From Dyadobacter koreensis (GTDB lineage: Bacteria; Bacteroidota; Bacteroidia; Cytophagales; Spirosomataceae): a stretch of 51,808 bases of DNA. The stretch lies in assembly GCF_900108855.1 (NCBI RefSeq), contig NZ_FNXY01000013.1, positions 1-51,808 of the forward strand, written 5' to 3'. The translations under genes were made by a program, and so were the position numbers. Shown here one piece after another: positions 18,022 to 25,389 of the stretch. Position 1 is the first letter of the stretch. Every line of letters starts with the position of its first letter. The notes beneath the pieces are model-generated. The model saw only the letters and a list, made by a program, of their open reading frames with translations, was not told the origin of the DNA and made no database searches.

Positions 18022-18588
18022 TTAATTCCACTTGATATGGCAATTGCCTGTTAGAAAAAATATCATACCCATTATATCATCTTCATTGTAGCGAAATAGA
18101 TTTACTCCGAGATCTGCTTTTACTGGATTTATGATTCTTTCAGTTATCAGTAGGTTTATTTTCTCTTCTGATCCTTTCTTACAGATTAAGCCATATATCT
18201 CCGTCATAAATCCGCGCCTTACTTTTGTCAATAAAAAGACGTTTATGTCCTGAGCTATTGATGAGTATTGTGAAGTTCTCATTAGCTTCTTATGAAAGCG
18301 CTCTTTTACTTCTTTTGCATAAAGTAACATGTATTCGCGATCTCCATCAATCAACTTTTGTTCCAATCCGATAACCTCGACATCGATAATAGAATTTAGG
18401 TAGTCTAGTTCTTCACAGAAGTCCTTCAAATCTTGATTATTTTCCTTTTCTTGATTGAATTTCTCATATAGGTCATGCAAATACATTGACCTATCCCCGG
18501 TTTGATTAAAGGATATTGAATTGTCATCCCTTCCCGTGAATTTTCCTCCAATTGACGCATTGTCTACTGAAACAGAATTTTCTGGCAT
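18022..18588 (-). CDS. ABC-3C C-terminal-domain protein without a fused effector
   Basis: The product has 188 residues. The N-terminus has a short beta-type motif (NASIGGKFTGRDDNSI, residues 10-25), then a helical region (LYEKFNQEKENNQDLKDFCEELDYLN) and an ending GMIFFLTGNCHIKW that is typical of ABC-3C C-terminal domains. In most such systems this domain is fused to an effector such as a nuclease or membrane module. Here nothing is fused, and the motif is instead shared with the small membrane protein encoded 3 bases upstream. It is therefore likely that the effector is a separate polypeptide. Lacking catalytic residues, this protein would act as adaptor. Confidence 0.8.
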   Translation of the reverse strand: MPENSVSVDNASIGGKFTGRDDNSISFNQTGDRSMYLHDLYEKFNQEKENNQDLKDFCEELDYLNSIIDVEVIGLEQKLIDGDREYMLLYAKEVKERFHKKLMRTSQYSSIAQDINVFLLTKVRRGFMTEIYGLICKKGSEEKINLLITERIINPVKADLGVNLFRYNEDDIMGMIFFLTGNCHIKWN

Positions 18589-18591
18589 AAT

Positions 18592-18768
18592 TTAATTCTT
18601 ATCCCGACCAACAAAATCACCACCTATGTCCGTTCGACCTGAAATGTCGACCTTATTATTGCTTGACATGCTTTTCCTTATGTTATTTACTTTCGACACT
18701 GCGAATAGGCTAGTTACGAAACCTAGAACGCCGCACATGTCGGCGATTATTGAAATCCATTTTTCCAT
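18592..18768 (-). CDS. 58-residue membrane microprotein with GG-x-F-x-GRD tail, first gene of ABC-3C operon
   Basis: This small gene runs from the ATG at 18768 to TAA at 18592-18594, 3 bases before the next gene. It encodes one likely membrane helix (residues 4-24, WISIIADMCGVLGFVTSLFAV), a basic stretch (KVNNIRK) and the tail DISGRTDIGGDFVGRDKN. The tail repeats the GG-x-F-x-GRD motif of the downstream 188-residue protein (IGGKFTGRD). Tight spacing, coding-like composition and the shared motif make it a real gene rather than chance. By analogy with ABC-3C effectors that act on membranes, it could be the effector or the membrane anchor. This is inference. Confidence 0.75.
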   Translation of the reverse strand: MEKWISIIADMCGVLGFVTSLFAVSKVNNIRKSMSSNNKVDISGRTDIGGDFVGRDKN

Positions 18769-19191
18769 ATAATTGGTTAATTAATTATTTAATTGAAAAT
18801 TTTTTGTAGGGCTTACCACATAACAGTTGATTCGATCCGAAACAAGACGTATTTCTGAAACAGCTATGGCCTCGGTCTATAATACTTAAATTTTTAACTC
18901 ACGCGTGACGCAGAAGGTCGCGTTGACAGACTTGCTCAGTAGAAAAAGTAGGTACTTAGGTGTAGAATGTCCAGCCATGCAATTTAAACTTTGAGAGGGA
19001 TGATATATTTGGCACAAAAAACGGAAACTATTGATTAAACGGAAGAAACCACTAGGTAACTTATTAAACGGTATATGATATCCAAGTACCGCATATCTAT
19101 GAGATTCGATAATTTTGAAATTTGGTAACTACAAATTATCAGTGTATTATAAATTTTTAAGATGGTTTCTTAGTCACATTAAAGACAATGA
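18769..19191. other. AT-rich gene-free stretch upstream of the ABC-3C operon
   Basis: No coding sequence is supported here. The stretch must hold the promoter of the minus-strand ABC-3C operon, but no perfect TAnnTTTG box was found at a convincing distance from 18768. A plus-strand TATATTTG occurs at 19004-19011 with no gene after it. The region is visibly richer in A and T than the flanking sugar-use genes. Confidence 0.5.
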
Positions 19192-19605
19192 TTATATCCC
19201 AACCAACCACTCCAACTGCCCCGTCATCTCATCCTTTTCCTTCAACATCCGCTCACACAAAGCAATCTTCTTATCATGAAGTTGAACAATCTTCTCTATT
19301 GGATGCAAATGAATGTTTCCGCAATTGAAAGCATTGCCAATAATATTTTCTGTAAAAGTATTTGAAATAATATTAATCGCCTTCTCGTCATCAAAATTCC
19401 GGATCACCTTAGCCAGGATTTTGAGAATCTCCGCAACTTGCTCCAAAATATCAGCATCGATCCTCTCTTTTTGTTCGGGGAGTGAGATTTTTTGCTGGTT
19501 CCATTCTTCGCCGAGCTCAAACGCAAAGAAATTTTGTTTTCTCCCGAACATATCTCGAAATCTTTTAAGGTTACGACTCTCGTAGATTTTTGGATTGGAG
19601 GTAGT
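19192..19605 (-). pseudogene. XRE-type helix-turn-helix regulator, start codon lost and partly degraded
   Basis: Minus-strand translation gives TSNPKIYESRNLKRFRDMFG, then RKQNFFAFELGEEWNQQKIS, LPEQKERIDADILEQVAEIL, KVIRNFDDEKAINIISNTFT and a C-terminal helix (ERMLKEKDEM). This matches a common Bacteroidota XRE regulator family. The N-terminal part is intact in frame, but no ATG, GTG or TTG is available at the expected start near 19605. The only ATG, at 19551, falls inside the HTH. Positions usually Leu or Pro are changed (LPEQKE, KILAKV), which suggests decay. Regulators of this kind often sit beside mobile or defence genes. Confidence 0.7.
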
Positions 19606-19799
19606 ATGTGTCTCACAGGGACGATTTTTGTCAAAAATGCAATTTCTATAAATCCTTCCGGAAGTTCAGGGATATTTTACAGGCCAGGCAATGTAAGTTA
19701 CCATTTGCAGATGGTTGGGTATGTTTTTCAGATTGTGTACTTGCAGAAAACGTAAATACATGGTTTTCGTAACAATCTTTCACCTAAACATTAAACGCA

Positions 19800-19901
19800 A
19801 ATGGACTCTTCCCAGATGGCGATCTTGATCAAGCTATCAACTATGGCATGGTCGTACCTGCTGGAAATGCTTTGGTGCTACTCTCAGCACAGTTGAACTG
19901 A
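19800..19901 (+). pseudogene. Possible C-terminal scrap of a PfkB-family sugar kinase
   Basis: A 33-codon open stretch reads GLFPDGDLDQAINYGMVVPA and then GNALVLLSAQLN before a stop. It resembles the last helix of PfkB-type kinases, where D-L-x-x-A-I-x-Y-G-x-x-x-G-x-A is followed by a short ending. No upstream coding sequence is present and a stop precedes it. The assignment is tentative. If correct, it is another scar at the edge of the insert, just before the shared GH26 operator. Confidence 0.3.
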
Positions 19902-19907
19902 CTTCAA

Positions 19908-19978
19908 GGGAAAACCCTAAATTTTAAAAAAGTAGGGTTTTCCATAATCCATCTGCATTCTGATCCGTCCTATTTTTG
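19908..19978 (+). promoter_or_regulatory. Promoter and bipartite operator of the second GH26 unit (copy B)
   Basis: GGGAAAACCC at 19908-19917 and GGGTTTTCC at 19935-19943 start 27 bp apart and form an inverted pair. They are followed by TATTTTTG at 19971-19978. Copy A at 2822-2891 has the same spacing and downstream box, but its upstream half reads GGGTTTTCCC, the exact complement-inverted version of the half here. The CATCT and GTCC bases between operator and box are also shared. The start of transcription should lie near 19985, so the gene cannot start before that. Confidence 0.75.
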
Positions 19979-20041
19979 CAAGAAAAAATTCTATTTTTTA
20001 TGCCTTTCCAGTTCATTTTAGTACAGCAATACTTATTTCAA

Positions 20042-21181
20042 ATGCACATTCAATTCAAAATAAACAAAATAGCAATCGCTTTGGCGGCACTGATGACAAT
20101 GTCAGTGACAATGGCCTGCGCTCAAAAACTGATAGACCCCAAGGCAACAAAAGAGACGGCGGCACTTTACCGGAATATGCACGGGTTAGCCAAAAAGCAT
20201 ACACTTTTTGGGCATCAGGATGCTACCGACTACGGACACGGCTGGCGTGACGAACCGGGACGATCGGACGTAAAATCAGTCGTTGGTTCGCACCCCGCAG
20301 TAATCGGTGTTGACATTGCGCCACTCACGGGCAGATCTGCCGAATCCATAAAAAAGAGTGAAGACCGTCTAAGAAAGTTGGTCACTGATACCTATGCGCG
20401 TGGCGGAATTACAACCCTATCCTGGCATTTCTCCAATCCGGTTTCGGGCGGTGGGTTTTACTGGAAGGATTCTGTTTCATTACCTGCTGTTAAATACATT
20501 GTTCCGGGAGGTAAAAATCACGAGGATTATAAGGTCATTTTACAAGGTCTTGCCGGTTGGTTTAAAAGTTTGAAAGGTGCCGAAGGAGAGGCTATTCCGC
20601 TTATTTTCAGACCCTATCATGAGTTTGACGGAGATTGGTTCTGGTGGGGTAAGGCACATTGCACGCCGGATGAATTCAAATCGTTGTGGCAATTTACGGC
20701 CGGTTATCTCAGAGATAGCCTGGACGTCCATAACCTGATTTATTCTTTTTCGCCTGACAATAAATTCAATACCGTAGCGGAATTCACGGAGCGGTATCCG
20801 GGCAACGACTGGGTTGACTTGGTTGGAATGGATAATTACGGAGACATGGGACGCGACGGCAAGTATAACCTGGAACAGGCGATCAAAAAACTCAAAATTG
20901 TAAATGATTTCGCCCTGGAAAACAAAAAGCTCGCTGCCATGACCGAGACAGGTCTTGAATCCATTGTGAATCCTGTGTGGTACACGGATGTGCTGCTTAA
21001 AGTGCTGCAAAAAAATAAGTTGAACTTAGCTTATGTGCTTGTCTGGCGCAACGATACCCAAAGTCCGACCCATTATTACGCTCCATTCCCGGGGCATCCC
21101 GCCGTACCGGATTTTAAGAAGTTTTATGACGACAAGTACACATTGTTTGAAGGGGACTTGAAGAATATTTATGGAAAATAG
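20042..21181 (+). CDS. GH26 beta-mannanase, compact, probable lipoprotein
   Basis: From the ATG at 20042 the product has 379 residues, with a hydrophobic leader and a cysteine in SVTMACAQK that suits a lipobox. The rest is one GH26 domain with acid/base E194 in FRPYHEFDGDWFWWG and nucleophile E302 in MTETGLES. Other family motifs are FGHQDATDYGHGW and LSWHFSNP. There are no CBMs. The frame is open further upstream to a TTG at 19976, but that codon lies inside the promoter box, so 20042 is chosen (20000 is an alternative). It probably cuts mannan oligosaccharides at the cell surface, complementing the larger secreted GH26. It heads the unit that runs to the GH36 and esterase genes. Confidence 0.9.
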   Translation: MHIQFKINKIAIALAALMTMSVTMACAQKLIDPKATKETAALYRNMHGLAKKHTLFGHQDATDYGHGWRDEPGRSDVKSVVGSHPAVIGVDIAPLTGRSAESIKKSEDRLRKLVTDTYARGGITTLSWHFSNPVSGGGFYWKDSVSLPAVKYIVPGGKNHEDYKVILQGLAGWFKSLKGAEGEAIPLIFRPYHEFDGDWFWWGKAHCTPDEFKSLWQFTAGYLRDSLDVHNLIYSFSPDNKFNTVAEFTERYPGNDWVDLVGMDNYGDMGRDGKYNLEQAIKKLKIVNDFALENKKLAAMTETGLESIVNPVWYTDVLLKVLQKNKLNLAYVLVWRNDTQSPTHYYAPFPGHPAVPDFKKFYDDKYTLFEGDLKNIYGK

Positions 21182-21314
21182 CGCTTTTATGGCTTCTGGT
21201 AACAGGTAGGTTTTATCTTTTTTGAGTTTTCAATATGTAATCTCTATTTTATACAGTACTGATTTCAAAAATGATCCTTCGCTGAATAGGCTCTATCAAC
21301 TTAAAATACTAATC

Positions 21315-22625
21315 ATGAAAAAAATATATTTGAGCGTTGCGCTTTTGGCAGCATTCACCAGCACCATTGCCCAGCAAAAATCGGCAGTGCCGCAGGAATT
21401 AAATTACAAGGCTGATCTGAAAGTCACCGGCACCAGTGCAGACAAAACAAAACGCATTGACTCGCTGCTGCAAAGCTTTATTGATCAGAAAAAAGCCAGC
21501 AGCATTGTAGGTTTTGTTGCCAAAGGCGGAAACGTAGTATACAACAAAGCATTTGGATTTAAAGACGTTGAAAACAAAATTCCGGCCGCTGTGGATGATT
21601 ACTATATCCTGTTTTCTCAAACGAAAGCGGTGACCACAGTCGCTTTTATGACTTTGGTGGAAAAAGGTTTGGTATCGGTTGACGATCCGGTTTCTAAATA
21701 TTTTCCCGAGATCTCCGACAAAGTGGCGACAGCCATTAAAGAGGATGGAACATTTGAGACAAGGCCGGTGAAAACGCCCATGACATTCGCCCATCTTATG
21801 TCGCACTCTTCCGGACTCAGCGCCGGGCTGGTGGGAAAGGCACGTCGCGCCGAAATGGAGAAAAAGAGCGCCGCTACAACCGCAAATTCAACACCACCGG
21901 CAGGCCCGGGACAGCGTACCGGCGGGGCCGGCACGGCGAAATATCTCAAAGATGATATGATTGCCCTGGCTAAATATCCCCTGGGCTTCGATCCCGGCAG
22001 CGAGTGGAGTTACCATATCAGCACGAATATGCTGGCCTATATGGTCGAGCTCATATCCGGGAAAAGTCTGCGTGAGTATGTCAAATCAACGGTGCTGAAT
22101 CCTTTGGGTATGACTGAAACGGATTGGTACTATGAACCCTCAAAGCTTAGCCGGTTTGTGAAAGCTTACAGTGACATTGACGGTAAACTCGTGCTACAAT
22201 CCAACAAGTTCAGCGAAACCACGATCAGCCCGGTTCAAACCTATGCAGAGGGTGCTATCGGACTGAACGGGCCAATCGGTGACTATGCCAAGTTTTGCCA
22301 GATGCTGCTTAACAAAGGCGAATACAATGGCAAACGTATTCTCAAACCTGAGACCATTGAGCTGATGACCAAGGTGAACCGCCTTCCTGCCGAGAACTCT
22401 GGCGGTAAAGGTTTTCAGTTCGGGCTTGGATTTGAACTTTACAATGCCGACAAAAAACCGGTTCCGGAAGTTTCTAACACTGCATTTGCCTGGGGAGGAT
22501 TGTACGGAACAGATTACATTATAGATCCGGAGAACAATATGATTGTACTGTTTTACCTGAATATGCCAAAGCACGAGCCGATGTATAAACCATTTCTTAG
22601 TAAAGCTTATCAACTGTTTAAATAA
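21315..22625 (+). CDS. Secreted serine hydrolase of the beta-lactamase/EstB family
   Basis: The 436-residue product (ATG at 21315) has a signal peptide (SVALLAAFTSTIAQ) and a class C beta-lactamase-like fold. Catalytic S-x-x-K is FSQTKA. The MSHSSGLS motif follows. A tyrosine occurs in SEWSYHISTNML, and WGG sits near the C-terminus. Such enzymes are mostly esterases or peptidases rather than true beta-lactamases. In this locus an esterase acting on acylated sugars would fit, but this is inference. The frame is open up to a TTG at 21222, which would hide the signal peptide. The stop codon overlaps the next start (TAATG). Confidence 0.85.
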   Translation: MKKIYLSVALLAAFTSTIAQQKSAVPQELNYKADLKVTGTSADKTKRIDSLLQSFIDQKKASSIVGFVAKGGNVVYNKAFGFKDVENKIPAAVDDYYILFSQTKAVTTVAFMTLVEKGLVSVDDPVSKYFPEISDKVATAIKEDGTFETRPVKTPMTFAHLMSHSSGLSAGLVGKARRAEMEKKSAATTANSTPPAGPGQRTGGAGTAKYLKDDMIALAKYPLGFDPGSEWSYHISTNMLAYMVELISGKSLREYVKSTVLNPLGMTETDWYYEPSKLSRFVKAYSDIDGKLVLQSNKFSETTISPVQTYAEGAIGLNGPIGDYAKFCQMLLNKGEYNGKRILKPETIELMTKVNRLPAENSGGKGFQFGLGFELYNADKKPVPEVSNTAFAWGGLYGTDYIIDPENNMIVLFYLNMPKHEPMYKPFLSKAYQLFK

Positions 22626-25363
22626 TGTTCCATACTTACAATTTTCTAACAAAATGTTTGAGAAAGCCTTCATTAGTGGCTTTCTCATTTTTCGTTTCTT
22701 TTGTGCCAATTCATTCATTATTGGCACAAACACCAAAAAAGCCGGAAAGTAACCGTTTTACCAAAGTGGTTCTGGCTCAAAGGCTTGAAGAACCCATGCA
22801 GTTTCAGATTCTTAAAGACGGCAAGGTACTTTATGCGGAGCGGAAAGGTAAATTGAAAGTGTATGATCCGAAGTCACAAACTATGGAGACGGTCGCTGAG
22901 TTTGCCGTCAGTACAAAATATGTAAACAAAGCAGGAGAAGTCACCGAAGGGGAAGATGGCATGCAGGGCGTGATTCTGGATCCGGATTACGAAAAAAACC
23001 ACTGGATTTATATTTATTACTCACTCGCTGGTGATGATCCTAAAAACGTGCTGGTGCGTTACGAGTGGCATGGTAAGGAGCTTCTGGAAAACACCCGAAA
23101 AGTTGTGATGGAAGTAGCAGTGCAACGTGAAGAATGCTGTCACGTAGGTGGAGGTATGCTTTTCGATAAAGACAAAAACCTGTATCTGACTACGGGCGAT
23201 AACACATTTTCCCGCGCTTCTGATGGTTTTGCGCCCCTTGATGAAAGACCGGGAGAATCCCCCCGTGACTCTCAGAAGTCATCTCCCAATACGAATGATT
23301 TGAGAGGAAAAATTCTGCGTATCCATCCTGAACCAGATGGCACGTACACCATTCCAAAAGGCAACCTTTTTCCTCCGGGAACGCCGCAGACCCGGCCTGA
23401 AATTTACACCATGGGCAACAGAAACCCGTGGCGACCAACAATCGATTCGAAAACAGGATGGCTTTACTGGGGAGAAGTAGGTCCGGACGGTTCCCGCGAT
23501 GACATCGAAAAACGCGGACCACAGTCCTATGATGAATTCAACCGTGCCAAAGGACCGGGGTTTTACGGATGGCCGTATTTTGTTGCCAATAATAAGGCTT
23601 ACGTGAAATATGACTTCGCCACCAAAGTTTCCGGAGCACCTTTTGACCCTTCGCATCCGGTCAACAACTCTCCAAACAGCACTGGTTTAAAAGAGCTTCC
23701 GGCTGCACAGCCTGCCTTTATCTGGTATTCAAAGGCACAAAGCCAGGAGTTTCCGCTGATGGAAAGCGGCGGTAACAGCGCAGTAGGCGGACCGGTTTTC
23801 AGAAAAGAGGATTTCAAAAAAGCATCCCGTTTATTTCCCGACTACTATGAAGGAAAGTGGTTCATCACCGACTGGGTGCGCGGCTGGGTCAATGTGGTGG
23901 AAATGGAGGAAAACGGCGAATACAAATCCATGGAGCGTTTTTTGCCCGATCTGAAACTAAAAGGGCCGATCGACATGAAATTTGGACCTGACGGAGATCT
24001 CTATGTGCTGGAATATGGAAATGGATATTTCAAAGACAACCCGGAGGCAGAACTGATCCGGATTGAGTACAACAGCGGAAATAGGAAGCCTTTGGTAGAA
24101 GCATCAGCCAGCAAAACGGCAGGCGCAATTCCAATGCAGGTTACGCTGTCTTCTGATGGCACAAAAGATTTTGATGAAGACGACGCGTTACAATATGAAT
24201 GGGTGGTCAGGAAAAACAACGCCGTTTTCAAAACGCTGAAAGAGGCTAATCCGTCCATCACTTTTACCACACCGGGCACTTATAATGCAACCCTGACTGT
24301 GACGGACAAAGCGGGGGAGAAGAATACCAAATCGGTTGAAATGAAAGCTGGTAACGAGCCTCCGGTGGTAGAATTTAAAATAACCAAAGGCAATTCAACC
24401 TTTTATTTTCCGGGAAAAAGTATTCAGTATGAGGTGCGTGTAAGCGATAGGGAAGATGGCAGTCTTGTAAACAAAAAAATAGCGCCTTCCCAGGTCTCGG
24501 TCAGTACCAACTATCTGTCTGAGGGTTTTAATTTAACCCGGATTGCACAAAAACAAATGAGTGTAGACGCTTCTGCGCAATATGCGACCGCAATTTCGCT
24601 GATCAATAATGGCGATTGCAAGGCTTGTCATGCCATTAAAGAAAAGGTGCTGGGTCCTTCGTTTACGGCTATATCTGCGAAGTACAAGGGTGATCCATCC
24701 GCAGTAGCAGGTTTGTCTAAAAAGATATTAAACGGTGGTTCGGGTGTTTGGGGAGATGCATTTATGCCCGCGCATCCGACGATGGCAGAAAGCGATGTGA
24801 AAGGAATTGTCCGCTACATTATGAGCTTGTCGGATGCACCGAAACCTGCCAAAACATTGCCTGTAAAAGGTACGTATACAACGGCTGTACCGAAGGGTGA
24901 TACTGAAGGCAGCTTTATATTCCGCGCCGCATATGCCGATCGGGGTACAAAAACAGCATCTTCGCAATCATCGGAAGCAACTGTTGTTCTTAGAAATCCA
25001 ATGGTGCCCGTAACATTAGGCGACCAGTTTAAAGAAATCAGTTTTAACAACGACAGTACGATGGCGTTTGTCAGAAATTCCGGCGCGTCATTCAGACTTA
25101 AAGGAACTGATCTGGCGGGCATCAAACATATTGAAATTATCCGTGCTCCCGGGCGTAATGCGCCGACACCTCCAACCGGAACAATTGAGGCACATGCCGG
25201 CAGCGCATACGGAATTCTTTTAGGCAAGTTTTCGGGTGAATACAGTGACAAAATGATTCTTGACATCGCAGCCGGTGCGGCATCAGGTGTCAAAGACGTT
25301 TATTTCGTTTTTACCGGCGCACCAATCAGAATCAAGGCCGTTCGGTTTGGCACAGGTGAATAA
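22625..25363 (+). CDS. Secreted PQQ-type sugar dehydrogenase with PKD, cytochrome c and CBM-like domains
   Basis: The 912-residue product has a signal peptide (ending HSLLAQ). A six-bladed glucose/sorbosone dehydrogenase-like propeller spans about 45-485, with GMQGVILDPDYEKNHWIYIYY, GDNTF and MGNRNPWRP. A PKD domain spans about 487-575. A cytochrome c domain has the haem motif CKACH starting at C665. A beta-sandwich C-terminal domain spans about 745-912, perhaps CBM6-like. It should oxidise a sugar outside the cytoplasm and pass electrons to the haem. The ATG at 22625 overlaps the upstream stop (TAATG), so translation is probably coupled. A TTG at 22658 could be an alternative start. Its substrate is unknown; a mannan-derived sugar is inferred from context. 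Confidence 0.85.
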   Translation: MFHTYNFLTKCLRKPSLVAFSFFVSFVPIHSLLAQTPKKPESNRFTKVVLAQRLEEPMQFQILKDGKVLYAERKGKLKVYDPKSQTMETVAEFAVSTKYVNKAGEVTEGEDGMQGVILDPDYEKNHWIYIYYSLAGDDPKNVLVRYEWHGKELLENTRKVVMEVAVQREECCHVGGGMLFDKDKNLYLTTGDNTFSRASDGFAPLDERPGESPRDSQKSSPNTNDLRGKILRIHPEPDGTYTIPKGNLFPPGTPQTRPEIYTMGNRNPWRPTIDSKTGWLYWGEVGPDGSRDDIEKRGPQSYDEFNRAKGPGFYGWPYFVANNKAYVKYDFATKVSGAPFDPSHPVNNSPNSTGLKELPAAQPAFIWYSKAQSQEFPLMESGGNSAVGGPVFRKEDFKKASRLFPDYYEGKWFITDWVRGWVNVVEMEENGEYKSMERFLPDLKLKGPIDMKFGPDGDLYVLEYGNGYFKDNPEAELIRIEYNSGNRKPLVEASASKTAGAIPMQVTLSSDGTKDFDEDDALQYEWVVRKNNAVFKTLKEANPSITFTTPGTYNATLTVTDKAGEKNTKSVEMKAGNEPPVVEFKITKGNSTFYFPGKSIQYEVRVSDREDGSLVNKKIAPSQVSVSTNYLSEGFNLTRIAQKQMSVDASAQYATAISLINNGDCKACHAIKEKVLGPSFTAISAKYKGDPSAVAGLSKKILNGGSGVWGDAFMPAHPTMAESDVKGIVRYIMSLSDAPKPAKTLPVKGTYTTAVPKGDTEGSFIFRAAYADRGTKTASSQSSEATVVLRNPMVPVTLGDQFKEISFNNDSTMAFVRNSGASFRLKGTDLAGIKHIEIIRAPGRNAPTPPTGTIEAHAGSAYGILLGKFSGEYSDKMILDIAAGAASGVKDVYFVFTGAPIRIKAVRFGTGE
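22660..22692 (+). terminator. Terminator-like hairpin within the signal-peptide codons of the next gene
   Basis: GAGAAAGCC at 22660-22668 pairs perfectly with GGCTTTCTC at 22678-22686 around a 9-base loop, and a run of five T follows at 22688-22692. The layout is that of an intrinsic terminator for the serine hydrolase gene. It nevertheless lies inside the reading frame of the next protein, where it encodes part of the signal peptide (LRKPSLVAFSFF). It may make the operon polar or regulated. Confidence 0.6.
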
Positions 25364-25389
25364 ATTAATCCATATCAAATTATATAGTT

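Noticed and set aside
18592..18768. Small membrane protein as a type I toxin-antitoxin toxin
   Set aside because: It shares operon spacing and a specific motif with the ABC-3C adaptor and no antisense RNA promoter is evident, so it is better read as part of that system.
19492..19755. Plus-strand 87-codon open frame
   Set aside because: Its first half is antisense to the XRE regulator remnant, and the remainder has no domain or plausible signal.
19976..20041. TTG at 19976 or ATG at 20000 as start of the second GH26 gene
   Set aside because: The TTG lies within the promoter box and the hydrophobic signal peptide begins after 20042; ATG at 20000 cannot be excluded but gives an odd leader.
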